Assembly: GCF_030272615.1 (NCBI RefSeq)
Contig: NC_081414.1
Location: forward strand, 336,429,927 to 336,493,926
Direction: 5' to 3'
Origin: Cryptomeria japonica
Taxonomy: Eukaryota; Streptophyta; Pinopsida; Cupressales; Cupressaceae
DNA: 64,000 nt
Position 1 is the stretch's first letter, and each line of letters opens with the position of its first letter. Shown here in pieces: positions 24,182-36,231 of the stretch. Below the pieces are notes generated by a model. The model did no database searches. It had not been told where the DNA came from and worked only from the letters and a program-made list of their open reading frames with translations. The position numbers were made by a program, and so were the translations under genes.

Positions 24182-25053
24182 TGTAAGAAAGTTAAGTAGC
24201 ATAACAACTTCCTACACTAAAGTTGAGAGGAGGGCAATGCAAAAAAATTTACAGATCATCACAAGAGTTACAGAATATAGAAATAGATATAATAAAATTC
24301 AAACCATAACACAATGATTTACGTGGGGAAAACCCTTTCGGGAGAAAAACTCCACACTCCAAAAGCTTCCCAATATATTATTCAGTAATCAAAATAGATT
24401 ACAATATACTTGCAAAGCAAGCTCTTCATAGGAGTACCACTAATTAGAGATTCAAAGGTAACTCAATAGCCATAAAATTCTTATACACAACCTCTATCTC
24501 ATGCACCTCATATATATGAGATACAATACAAGAAACCCTCAAAGAGTATTCCAAAACCATGGGCTAAAACCACCCAATAAGGTGTAGCTGACCTTATCTC
24601 CCTTCTAGATTCCCTATGACATGTGTCCTTCCCTTTTACAACTCATTCATGTGTCTGATGTATTTTTTATTTCTTATTTCAAGAGTACAAACTTTCGGAG
24701 GCCATAGCTTGAGAACTGTGTGTCTGATTGACAAACAATTTGAAGCACCAGAAAGATCATGAAGTGCTCTATTGCCTCATAAAACACTACACCATTTACA
24801 CCCACTTTTCAGGGCATTTTGGGGCCTCTAAATTCCTCAAAATCAAATTTAAACATTTTGTTGGATCCCTCCAATACAAAAAATTTAATATCATCAAAAC
24901 TAATTGTGATCTTGCGACGTAACTTTATCGGAATGCTTACCTAGCCAACTAGAAGCTTCGGGGAGAATTTTGCACCATTTCATGCCCAAATGAAAACTTA
25001 CTATAAATAGTAACCTTATGTAAATGTAAGGTTGAGACACCATTTTGCCAACA
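24182..25053 (-). repeat. Element D 3' LTR (872 bp)
   Basis: In minus orientation it starts TGTTGGCAAAATGG at 25053 and ends TTCTTACA at 24182. A purine-rich stretch (aagtgggagatt, minus) abuts its start. Confidence 0.9.
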
Positions 25054-25108
25054 AATCTCCCACTTGTCGAACACCTTGCAATAGCAAAGGGAGTACCAAT
25101 AAAATAAA

Positions 25109-28100
25109 TTAATTGCTAGGGGCCATGAGGCCCATAGACTCCAAGCACCATCTCAACTTCTCTATGCTCACAACCTTAGTTAAATAATTTGCAACATTCA
25201 TCAAATTTTCTACCTTAACCAACTTCACCCTGCCATCTTCGACCATGTCTCTGACAAAATGATATTGAACATCAATGTTCTTGGTTTAGGCATGAAATGT
25301 TGAGTTCTTAGCTAGGCAGATTGTACTCTAACTGTCACAATAAACGATCACGAATATTTATTTTATTCCAATATCTAAACATAGTCTCTTAAGACAAATG
25401 GTCTTTTTACAAGAATGAGTAGCTTCCATATACTTTGATTTAGTAGTGGACAAAGCAACCACAGTATGTTGCTTACTCATCCAGCTAATTGTACCACCAA
25501 ATAAAGTAAATACATAAGCACTAGTGGATCATCTGCTATCAATATCACCTGCCCAATCTGAATCCACATAACCATGAATATAAAGGGAAATCATATCGCC
25601 AACTGAATTACCATGATAACACAAAGAATACTTTGAGGTACCCTTCAAATATCTGAAGACTCTTTTGACTACATCCCAATGAACTCTACTAGGATTAAAC
25701 ATATATCTAGACAAAACTCTCACTACTTGGGAAATGTCTGGTCTAGTACAGACAATATCATACATCAAACTTCCAACTTCACTTTGGTAAGGTACTCTTC
25801 TCATGTCATCCATCTCTAATGGGGATGTAGGACAATCTGCAACAGATAATTTTGTTCCAACTATAAAAGGAACACACAATGGTCTAAAATTTTGCATGTT
25901 GAACCTCTGTAACACTAAATTTACATACTTACTCTAGCCTAGCCATAGTTTTATGTTCTCTCTATCTCTTCTAATTTCTATCCCAAGAATGCACTTTGTT
26001 GCATTAAGATCTTTCATTTCAAATTTAGCAGCAAGCTAAGACTTTAGTTTTGAAATCGTACATTTCCCTTTACCAATGAATAACATATTATCAACATACA
26101 ATGCAATGTACAGGAAATGATCACCATCAGATTTATAATAAATACAATGATTTGATTTAGAACGCTCAAATTTCAAACTCAACACATATGTATCAAATTT
26201 ATGGTACCATATCCTAGGACTTTGTTTGAGGCCATACAAAGATTTCTTTAATTTACAAACCAAATTACTTTTACCTTTCACCACATCGTGCTCTGATTGT
26301 GTCATATAAGTATCCTCCTCCAAATCACCATGAAGGAAAGCAATTTTCACATCCATTTTCTCAACCTTTAAATCATAAGAAGTAGCAATAGAAAGAAAAA
26401 ATATAATGGATTTCATTTTGGAAACAAGAGAAAATATCTCACCATAGTCAACACGCTCAACCTAAGAGTAGACTTTTGCAACCAACCTTGCTTTATACTT
26501 CTCAATGCTTCCATCTGAACCAATCTTTTTCTTGAACACCCATTTACAACCAATAGGATTTCATCCTTTAGGCAATGGTACAATATCTCATGTATCATTC
26601 TTTCTCAAAGCTGCCATTTTTTCTTCCATAGCAATCTTCCAGGATTCTGCATCATTCATACCTAATGCCTCTTCTACAGATTTCAATTTATCCACATTAG
26701 TATTCAAAGAGAAAATAAATCTCCAATCATCAAGTGAATACCTTCTAGGTGGTTGTCTATGTCTTGTAGACCTTCGAACAAGCTGAGTTGGAGGTTCTTC
26801 CTCCTCTTCTTAAGATTTAGAGCTAGACAAGCTCTCCTTAACATCCTGCCTATCTAGGGGTCTCGATTCAACTCTTTTGGGTGTAGAAGGGAATTGAATC
26901 ACATCTTCCTTTTTAGTCTGTTTTGGCTGCAATGTAATATAAGGAGAGTTAATTTCCCTAAAAAATAATACTTCTACTATGAATTACCTTTTGTGCAACA
27001 GGGTCCCAAAGCTTGTATCCTTTCACACCATAACTGTACCCGATGAAGATACATTTCAAATCCTTGTTCTACAACTTTGTTTTCTTCTCCTTTAGCACAT
27101 GTGCATATGTCTCACAACCAAAAACTCTAAGATATCTTAGTGAAGGCTTGTGACCTGACCATACTTCCATAGGCATTTTATCAATAAGGGATGATCTAGG
27201 AGACCTATTAATCGAGTAGCAAGCAGTGGCAACAACTTCAGCCCAAAAATTTTGTTCTACACCAGCACCACTTAGCATACTCCTATCCTTCTCCATCAAT
27301 GTCCTATTCATTCTTTTTGCGACTCCATTCTGCTATGGAGAATATGGAGTTGCGTTTTGTTTGTTAATGCCATAGTCTTTAGAGAATCTATCAAAATCAT
27401 TAGAGAAAAATTCACTACCATTATCAGTCCTCAAACATTTAATTTTCTTTCTAGTTTGAAACTCAACCATTACTTTAAATTCTTTAAATCAATTGAAAAA
27501 TTCATATTTACTTTTTAGAAAATATACGCATGTCCTTCTACTAAAATCATCAATAAATGAAACATAATATGTGGATTTTCCAATCAAAGGAACATCTACA
27601 AGACCAAACACATCAAAATGAATAAGATCTAAAACACCGCAAGTTTTATGAGAACTCAAGTAAAACTGAATGCAGTTTTGGTTTCCATAAATGCAATGCT
27701 CACATAAATCAAAGTTAAGATTACAACCATTCAAACCTTCAACAAGTTTTTCTATTTTTCAAGGTCCTAATACCCTTTTCTCCAATGTGGCCAAGCCTTT
27801 GGTGACATAACATAGTCTTCTCTGCAGGTAAGCTTTCTTTAGAAGAAAGAGCACCCTTAGGTACCCAAAAGCCATTTCCATCCGCTGAAGGTGAAACCCT
27901 CAAATCTTCCACATATTTACTTTTTATAGAAGTGTTATTACACTCAACAGTGTATGTGTCTATTTTATACAAAGAGTTGAACATGATTCCTCTAGCAATT
28001 ACCATAGCACCCTTAATCATCTTACATCCTACTTCAAAAAAGACTACCTGCACACCCACATCTATCATTTTTCTCACTGATAACAGATTTCTTTTTAAAG

Positions 28101-29141
28101 TAGGGATATGCAACACACCATTAATCCTTTTTATTCTACCATCAAAAAACTTGATTCTAACTTTACCTCGACCAACAATGTCTAAATATGAATCATCACA
28201 CAAGTACACCTTACCTCTATTAAATTCTTCATATTTATAAAACCAATCTCTATTGTAGTCATATGAAAAGATGCACCTGAGTCAATTAACCAAGCATCAT
28301 TACTTGCATGAGTCGCCAAAGCTTAAATAAATGCATCACCATCTTCCTTCTTGGACTCAAAATCAGGATCAACCTTCTTCTTTTTCTTCTTCTTTTCTTC
28401 TTTGCAATCCTTACAGATGTGACCTAGTTTACTGCAATTCCAGCAAATGACTTTGGACTTTCCAGGAGATTTCGATCTCCCTATTGATTTGGACTTATTG
28501 TGCTTCTCATTCTTCTTGGCTTTCTCCTTAGGTCTTCCACGAACAGTTAGGGCTTCCTTAAAACTGTGGGATACCTTCTTCCGCATCACTTCACCAAGTA
28601 GGGAACTCACCACATCTTTAGACTTCAAAACAACTGAAGTACTACCAATAACCATAACAAGAGAATCCCATGAATCATGTAAAGAACAAAGCAAGATCTG
28701 GCATTTCTCCTCTTCGTTCATCTTAACACCAGCAGATACTAGTTGAGCCACCAATATATTGTATTCTTCTAGGTGGTCTGCAACTCGTCCACCCTCTTCT
28801 ATCTTCAAGGAATACAATTTCTTCCTTAAGAAAATCTGATTTAGTAAATGTTTCTCTTGATACATTTCAACAAGCTTAGTCCATAGCTTCTTTGCAATGT
28901 TTTCTTTGTTGACATTGATCAAAACAGAGTCTTCCAGGCACAATCTAATTAGACCATTGACTTTTTGGTCTATAACATCATACTAAGCCACCATAGTGGG
29001 ATTTGAGGGCCTTTAGACATTTGCATCAATAGCATCCCATAGATCTCGATCTATTAGCAAATCTTCCATCTTTAGTTTCGACATCTCAAAATTTATTTCA
29101 TTAAATTTCTCTACCTCTATTTTCCTTGATGAGCTTGCCAT
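25109..29141 (-). pseudogene. gag-pol: Element D gag-pol polyprotein
   Basis: The minus-strand ATG at 29141 starts MASSSRKIEVEKFNEINFE. Gag ends with the knuckle CWNCSKLGHICKDC and a Lys-rich stretch (about 28380-28450). The protease LIDSGASFHMT lies near 28280. Integrase is recognisable by CHQRLGHIGEKG, HFDVFGLV, RTDNGSEF and MNRTLMEKDRSML. RT contains MDVKIAFLHGDLEEDTYMTQ and KKSLYGLKQSPRIWY, and a YVDN box in place of YVDD (about 26085-26098), which would impair polymerase activity. RNase H has YVDSDWAGD and VIVYCDS. The final TAA is at 25109. Several TAG/TAA stops and frameshifts (near 28210 and 26420) show it is dead. Confidence 0.92.
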
Positions 29142-29252
29142 GTAAAAATTCCTGCAACAAGATCAAAAAGTGTCTTTTGTAAAAGCTCCCACTCAAATCT
29201 TGATTAGTTAAAAAAAACACAACAACCCAGAATTGAAGCCAAAGGTGATCAA

Positions 29253-29264
29253 GCTCTGATACCA
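29253..29264 (-). other. Element D primer-binding site
   Basis: TGGTATCAGAGC on the minus strand, two bases after the 5' LTR end (CTTACA-ag-TGGTATC). Confidence 0.93.
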
Positions 29265-29266
29265 CT

Positions 29267-30009
29267 TGTAAGGAAGTTAAGTAGCGGAATAACTTACCAC
29301 ACTAACCTTGAGAGGAGGGTAATGTAAAAACTTTAATAGATCATCATAATAGTTATAGAAAACATAAATATATATAATAACATTCAAACCATAACACGTT
29401 GATTTACATGGGGAAAACCCTTTCGAGAGAAAAACCCCACACTCCAAAAGGTGCCAAATATATTATTCAACAATCAAAATAGATTACAATATACTTGCAG
29501 AGCAAGATCTTCTCAGGAGCACCACTAATTAGAGGTTCAAAGGTAACTCAATAGCTGTAAGACTTTTATACATGCAACCTCTATCTCACGCACCTCATAT
29601 ATAAGAGATACAATATAAGAAACCGTCAAATGGTATTATAAAACCATGGGCTAAAACCACCCAATAAGGTGTAGCTGGCCTTATCTCCCTTCTAGATGCC
29701 CTATGACATGTGTCCCTCCCTTTTACAACTCATTTATGTGTTTGATGTATTTAATATTTCCTATTTCAGGAGTACAAACTTCTGGAGGTCATAACTTGAG
29801 AATCCTGTGTTCAATTGAGGAATCGTTTGAAGCACCGGAAAGCTTGTGAAGTGCTCTATTGCCTTGTAAATTGCTACACTATTTACACCCACTTTTTAGG
29901 GAATTCCAGGGCCTCTAAAGTCCTCAAAATCAAATTTAAACCTTTCATTGGATCCCTCCAAAACAAAAAAAATTTAAAATCTTCAAAACTAGCTGTGATC
30001 TTGCGACGT
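29267..30009 (-). repeat. Element D 5' LTR, truncated
   Basis: Aligns along its whole length with 24182-24920 but lacks the first 133 bases of U3. The break is at cttgcgacgt, where B sequence (ttagttgataatgg) begins. Confidence 0.88.
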
Positions 30010-30150
30010 TTAGTTGATAATGGCAAAATAAGATTGGAGTTTTGCAAGTTTGAGCAGTAGCTTGTAGACATTTTCACCAAGCCATTGGGTAGAGATAGTT
30101 TTGAGCACCTAAGCAGAAATTTTGGCATAGTTGATTTAGATCATGATTGA
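30010..30150 (+). pseudogene. Element B RNase H C-terminal tail
   Basis: Reads LVDNGKIRLEFCKFEQ-stop-LVDIFTKPLGRDSFEHL and ends DLDHD with TGA at 30148. This is the standard C-terminus of a plant copia polyprotein. About 60 codons between 24181 and here are missing compared with the family. Confidence 0.9.
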
Positions 30151-30171
30151 TCTTGTTTGTTGGTTTAGGAC

Positions 30172-30181
30172 AAAGGGGGAG
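30172..30181 (+). other. Element B polypurine tract
   Basis: aaagggggag directly abuts the TGTTGG of the 3' LTR. Confidence 0.88.
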
Positions 30182-30467
30182 TGTTGGAATTTAATGCTTC
30201 TCTGGGCCAACTAGTCAAGCCCCCACATATACTCTACCTATCTGCCAGGGAATCTATAGTAGAGATATCTTGGAAAGATTGACTTTGGGATCTCCATCCC
30301 AACCGCTCCTATCGTGAATTGCAAGACTCTAGAGAAATTAATATGGTAGATAAGTTTTTAAATTTTAAATTTTGGGGGGGATTTTGAATGAACAACAAAT
30401 AGGCAAAAAGGGAGAATGTTCTCCAATTAGAGTGTTCAATTTGTGTAGAGAGAAGTGATAACCTTAA

Positions 30468-32042
30468 GAAACACCCTCTAAAAAAATTGTATAAAATCTT
30501 GGCGAATATTTAATTTTATTTTTTTTGAAATAATAATATTTATTAGCGAATCTTTACTTTTTTTAAAGAAAAATATTAATTTTATTGCCGTACTTTTTTA
30601 TATCAATATTTTTGGTAGAAAATATTGGTGAATCAAAATAATAAGAGTCTGCATTAATTATTATTGCAAATTATTTCATTTTAAAAAATGCATTTTTATA
30701 GAAAAGTAAAGGCCTGTAGGTGCAAATCATTAATGAGCTTAAGGGGTAGACTCTACTTTATTTAGTTTATATCATTAATTTAAAATAATCTAGTAGCCCT
30801 CTTTGTATTTTGTGAGATAAAATGTACCAATACTTTTTAATACTCATGGGGCCAAAAATTACTTTTAGACCATTGATTTTCATTGAGGTCAACAATTCAA
30901 AAGCAATTTCAACCCCCACGAGCATTACAACTTGTAGCTACAATTTACCTTATGGATACAATGAAGGTTATTAGATTATATTTTAAATCAATGGTGGAAA
31001 CCAAATATTATTGATATAACCCTAAAGTAACTAATGATTATGATATCCCCATCAATTTGGACCCGAATGAGACCAAAGACATGATGAAAAGGATGCTGAT
31101 ATGTTGCAGGGGAAATCGTTGATATATCAGGAAAAGTGTTTCTGATGGTTTTTTGGAGAAATCAATATTCTGAAACAAGGGATTAAAGATCTCATTGCCA
31201 CATTCACTGAGATTCCTACCGCAGATAAGACTGATGAACTCCTAAAGTTATCCTAGAAAATTGTGAAAGATATCAAGATCATGAAGACTGAGCATGAGGT
31301 GAAAATCGATAGGTTGGAGAAAGAGATACAGAAACTGAAGAGTAAACTAAAGGGTTTGGTGGAGATCAACAAGGAAGCGATGCACAATAGTGTCGAGGGT
31401 CTTAAGAGAGTCAATGAGGAAATTTCCTTACAGAAGGAGCTGATGGAGAGACACGCCCATATATTAACTTGACTAAGATGAAATAGGAGGTGCAGGCATC
31501 CACAAGACCATGTAGCAGGACCAGGAGAAAACATCATATTACTAGTAGTTCGAGGTTTATTATGGAGGAACTCCAGGAGATTAATAATAAAGCAACCCAT
31601 AAAAAATGTTGAGCTTATGAAAGCTCTGTCTTAATTTTTTATGTTGTTGTGTCCTATTTAGTTTTGTTTTTTGTGTCTTCTATTCTGGGGCGAATCCCTT
31701 GTTTCTATAGTTGGTTAGCGGCTAGTTAGACTCTGATTACTATGTTTTATTTTTTGTTGGATTTGGGTTTCGGGTCCTTATAAAGCATGTTTATCTTAAT
31801 AAAAAATTAATAATTATGATATATTATTGGCGAATTAATTTAGATTTTTATGATAAATTATAATGTTGGCAAATTTAATCCAATCATGTATTGAATATTG
31901 TGGTGAATTTTTGAGTTAAAAAAATTAATAAAATAAATTCTCTGGCGATTTAAATAACACAAATAAAAATTTGTAAAAATGTGGCAATTTGAGTCACCTT
32001 AAAATTTGAACTTATTAGCCAAATTTTGTAAACAACAGTAGC
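30468..32042. mobile_element. Segment E: about 1.6-kb insertion with subterminal GGCGAAT-type repeats
   Basis: Both ends are AT-rich and studded with ttggcgaat-like words: 30500, 30542 (ttagcgaatc) and 30624 on the left; 31827, 31866, 31899, 31942 and 31980 on the right. A 16-base imperfect inverted pair lies at 30493-30508 and 32013-32027. Subterminal motif clusters are typical of CACTA- or hAT-like DNA transposons, but no transposase and no clear terminal repeat or target duplication is visible. The core carries a short gene-like segment (31092-31472) followed by UTR-like DNA. Class unproven. Confidence 0.5.
31092..31472 (+). pseudogene. Coiled-coil ORF fragment inside segment E
   Basis: One frame is open apart from TGA near 31137 and TAG at 31254 and reads a heptad-rich helix (IDRLEKEIQKLKSKLKGL, VNEEISLQKELMERHAHIL). 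I do not recognise it. It may be the C-terminal part of the same family as the ORF at 63518, whose downstream part has a comparable acidic-to-helical layout, but this is weak. Base composition is less AT-rich than the flanks, which suggests capture by the surrounding element. Confidence 0.4.
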
Positions 32043-32336
32043 TTGTGAGTGCATGTAGTTTGTCAATAGAGCAAGATATCTCCTGACTGTGTGCAGCTCC
32101 AAGTGAGCAATTTGATTATAGTGAGCTATGAGAAGCTTTGAATTTTGTTGTAGTTGAATGCAACTCTTGATCGCTCCCTATAGATTAGATCTCAGTAGAT
32201 TTTTTTGAATCTTGTATTTTGTATTTTTTGTCATTTCTAGTCATTTAATAGAAAGCAAATAAAACTGCATACCTCCTACATTTATTTGTGTTCGATTTGC
32301 ATTTCTAGCCACTTGGTAAAGATCTTTCACACATAT

Positions 32337-35300
32337 TACTCATGTAGGTTAGCCATTTTTCTAAATTGTCACATCCCATTTAATTAGAATACTTGGTCAT
32401 TGAATTACTGCATTAATTGCTTAATATCAATTAATTAGGAAAGACGATTTGATTGAATAAAATACTACTTAAAGCTTAAAATAAGAATGACTATGATGAT
32501 AATGAATATTTATGTGTTCTATTTTTATAAGTGTGGTAGGAACCAACAACATTCTTCGACTTGGAGAGAGAGAGACATCATGGAAATAGGTTCTAGCTAG
32601 TAGAGATAAACTATCATGATGGAATCTATACTCCCACACACTTAGAATCATATAAATAGGTTGCATGTATGAATAAATTCAGAATTCAGAATTTAGGTAA
32701 TAAGTAATTATATTATTATATGAATGGTGCCTATATACAATTGTATAAGAATACAACCTCTTTATATGAATATAGGCTAATTAACAATCAAGAGAGCTCA
32801 TAATAGTATCAATTATCGATCCATGAGTCCAACTTTGCACAAGAAGGTGCTACTTGGTTGATATATAGTAATATTGTGATATTCCATCTAATAGGGCTGA
32901 ACTAATGGGAATCACAATGAAAGTGCAAATCATATTTTCTACTTATTTAAATTATTACTATAAATATATAAATTTATTATATAATAAACAGCATTAAATT
33001 TTAATAAGTTATCCTTTAGATATCAAGAGTAGAATTTTAATTTTTACTCTATTTTTTGCATTTTTTAAAAACAATAAAGAAAAATGTTCAATTTCTCGAT
33101 AAACCACTTAGGATGTAATTTTTTCAATATACTACATGTCACTCTTGTTCAAATTATTCTATTTATAAAAATATTCCACATGATCCATTCACTCTTAATT
33201 ATAACATAAAATATTTGATAAGTTGCACATACAAAGGGATTTTCCAAAATCGGTCACATAACATTACAACTATGTGCAATCGTAATGAATGTTTAAACTT
33301 GCACAAATTTTTCCCAAGAGCCTATTTGACATATTCACATAAATTTCTTCTAAAGTGTCAATGGGGGCTTACCTTCCAACTATAGTGGTTAACACAACCC
33401 ATCCCCAAGCTTTGATTGTGTGTGGAGGAGGCCTTCTTGTGGGCCTGTAATCATGGATTTGTGCATTTTGGGACTTTGTTTTTCTCCCACATTCTTGTCA
33501 TAAGGAGGGTTTGGAGGCTCACACATTATATCCTAAGCATATCTCATGCCTTTTATTTTTCCCTCTCTCTCATGCAAGTTGTGAGTACTTTGGGGTCATT
33601 GACCCATACTTACTCTTGTAGTTTGATGATGTAGTTGAGTGGGCACCCACTGACTTGGCTTGTGGTGTTTGGTTTGGTGATTATTGACTTTGCAATAGTT
33701 GGAATTTTGTGTTGACTTTGTTGTATTTGTTGGTGATTGTGTATTTTGTGGCATGGGCCACACACCACTCATCAATCTACAATACCCTATTTGGGCCTTA
33801 TATTTGGCTCAAATTTCTTTGGCTTATCAGGTAAATTATTTTGTATATTAGTTGAGTTACATTATTAGGTGTTTAAAATTTTAACCTTTTTTTTTTTTGT
33901 CATTTTTCATATTCAAAAGTTTATATTATCTTGTGAAGGCTCTAACTTTGAGTATTTTTGTAAGAATTGTCATAATTTGTAAATAGGTTTTTCTTTTCAT
34001 CCTTCTTCAATCATTTTGAAGAAGTTGAGCTATAAACAATGGCGAGATGTAATTATTAACCATCGTCAATGATTTCATTTGTTGTCATATTTGTATCATC
34101 TTGTTCTTCTACTAGGCACACCTAGTAAGAGATTTTCTTAGAATTACAAAAGGGGTCATATCTTAGGAGTTATCGGTATGCATATAGATTATGACAAGAG
34201 TTTTGGGGTCTATGATTGATTTTGAGTGTCCTCATGTTCTTTGGATTCACATTTAGGAGTTATATGGAGATCCTGATACCCAATCATTCCCAGATGATCC
34301 TAGTCCAGATTGAAATGTGCCTCTTCATCCTTCAAAGTTAAGATACCCTATGATTGTGATACTATTGGTGAATTTTATACTCTAGATTATTTTTAGACAT
34401 CAAATGATGTTAAAGTTTCTTAAGAGGTTCCTGATTCCTCTTCAAATATAATTGATCCACCTTCACTTCAACTGACTTCTTATCTAGAGTCATTGATTGA
34501 GACTTTCATCGTTCCTGATCAATAGGATCATCATTGTCTTTTAGATTTGAAGGGCATTAAATATTTTAGGTTTGTGGTTGCAATATGGATTCCTATCCAA
34601 TATCTTAGACTTGGTTTGTCAATCTTCAACTTCAGATTTAGAGGATACATTTGATGGGTTCTCTCTCCTCGATGATATTCAATGCCTTCTTGTTGTCAAA
34701 TTATATTAATCTTTGGAACTTGTTTTACATTAGTTTTCGTATTTTTCCAATTTGTAACCTTTTGAGATTTGGCATGTACCTAATTGGATTGTGGCGCCAT
34801 CTCACTTGGACAAGGAGACACTTGAGTAGCTTTCAGAGGCATCATCTTCATTCTTGATGCTTCCATATTTTTCAACATATCCTACATGGGAAGCATATTT
34901 ACACCTATACATGGTTTTGTTTCTTCATAAGGGAAGATAATTGGTTTGTAAGTATTGGATTATTTTTTGCCTTTAGACACTTACCATTCTTTCAAGTATT
35001 TATTCATTATGGGGGGCCACATAGTCTCTCTCTTTACCTCCTATGGGGGATATCGATTGAATTCTTATGATGGATGTAGTTCTTTTTTGGTTATTAGTGT
35101 TGAGACCTCGATACATCACTTCTTTCCTCACTTGTGCATGATTTGCATTATCTCTTTTTTGGAGAGGACTTTGTCCCATTCGGTTTTCTCCTTTTCTCCA
35201 TTTGTAAGATATTAGTTGCATGATTATTTGTGCATGGGTACCTAGAATGGCCTATTTGTCAAGACCCATTTATTACATTCGCATATTAGTATTGCATCAT

Positions 35301-36226
35301 TTTTCACAATAGCTCTTCTCCTTAAGTTGCACTTAAGGGGGGGCATTTAAGTAAATACTATTTACTTAATGCTCAAGATTACTTAGGCATAATTCTTTAA
35401 TATTTTTGCATTTAGGTGAATATTTATTACCTTGCATTAATATTTGTAACCGAGTAGTTGATGATAGTTATCTCTACCTACCCTCACATCTAATTGAGAC
35501 AACTATTCATATCTTATGATCTCCTACCTGCCACTCTTATCTATTTATGCAAGGCTATTGTGCATTGTAAATTATCTCAACAATATCATTTATCTTTTTT
35601 GGTAAAATATTAATCTCTCTCTTTTTGTGGAAGTTGTGATCCTAGCTTGGGAGCTTTCTCCAACAAGAACAAGATGCAAAAAGAGGAGAAAATGTAGCCA
35701 TCTTCATTGGCTCCTAAGGTTACTTGAGAACAAAAATCAACTTATAATTATTTTTGTTGATCATAAGTGACCAAGAGTAAGATATATCACTTCCTTTGTA
35801 TGCACTAACGCAAGGAATATTATATCCATATTTCCGAAAAAAGGATAAGAAGAAATTTCTACATTGCCACTATTTCTCAAGGCACTTAGTCCATCTAATC
35901 TCTAAAGAAAAATAGTAATATTTCAAAGCCACAAATATATTATAAACCAAAACTACAAGGGAAATGGGTAACAAAGGTTGTTATATCTATTCCTTGTATA
36001 TTAAGTACATTCAATAAAATATATATACTCTACATGTTACTTTTCTATATATGAATAACTTCATTTAGATAGATTATCCCACTCGGTAGGGGGGCATATC
36101 CTTTATGGAATTTACCATAGTCTACTATAATGATGATACACTTCCATGATCATTCATTATGCTTTCAAATGTTTATAATCATTATTCTCGATCAAATATT
36201 TTACTAACGTGGTCTTTTCTTTGATG
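32337..36226. other. No confident gene
   Basis: AT-rich DNA between elements B and G. Small ORFs (for example 33416-33634 and 34955-35215) lack any recognisable motif. A degraded retroelement end may lie at 34140-35700. Confidence 0.5.
34140..35700 (+). other. Possible eroded Ty3/gypsy 3' end
   Basis: A strong purine tract (cttaaggggggg, about 35332-35343) follows a long stretch of eroded acidic coding-like sequence. It precedes AT-rich DNA with a TATA-like word and a tcttgggagc-ttctcc stretch resembling an LTR R-U5. No second LTR or target duplication was found, so this is tentative. Confidence 0.25.
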
Positions 36227-36231
36227 CATAC

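Larger units (their letters stand above)
24182..30009 (-). mobile_element. Element D: Ty1/copia retrotransposon in B RNase H (minus orientation)
   Basis: The 3' LTR is at 24182-25053 and the truncated 5' LTR at 29267-30009, with a primer-binding site and gag-pol between them on the minus strand. The right LTR stops at cttgcgacgt, whereas the left copy continues 133 bases (24921-25053). The outer end of the 5' LTR was therefore deleted together with some RNase H codons of B. No target-site duplication can be checked for this reason. Confidence 0.92.
10559..32331 (+). mobile_element. Element B: Ty1/copia LTR retrotransposon carrying four insertions
   Basis: The 5' LTR is 10559-11202 and the interrupted 3' LTR 30182-32331. 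Both start tgttggaattta and end cttt-caca. The element is flanked by the 5-bp duplication catat at 10554-10558 and 32332-32336, which proves both ends belong to one insertion despite 21.8 kb between them. A primer-binding site (tggtattagagcca) follows the 5' LTR and a purine tract (aaagggggag) precedes the 3' LTR. The gag-pol frame is split by A (11593-18312), C (18534-20978) and D (24182-30009), and segment E lies inside the 3' LTR (about 30468-32042). It is inactive: integrase residues are altered and part of the RT core is deleted. Confidence 0.93.
30182..32331 (+). repeat. Element B 3' LTR, interrupted by segment E
   Basis: 30182-30467 matches the left part of the 5' LTR and 32043-32331 the right part (gagtgcatgtagtttgtca to gatctttcaca). 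Relative to the 5' LTR about 70 bp around the insertion point are missing. The catat duplication follows at 32332-32336. Confidence 0.9.
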
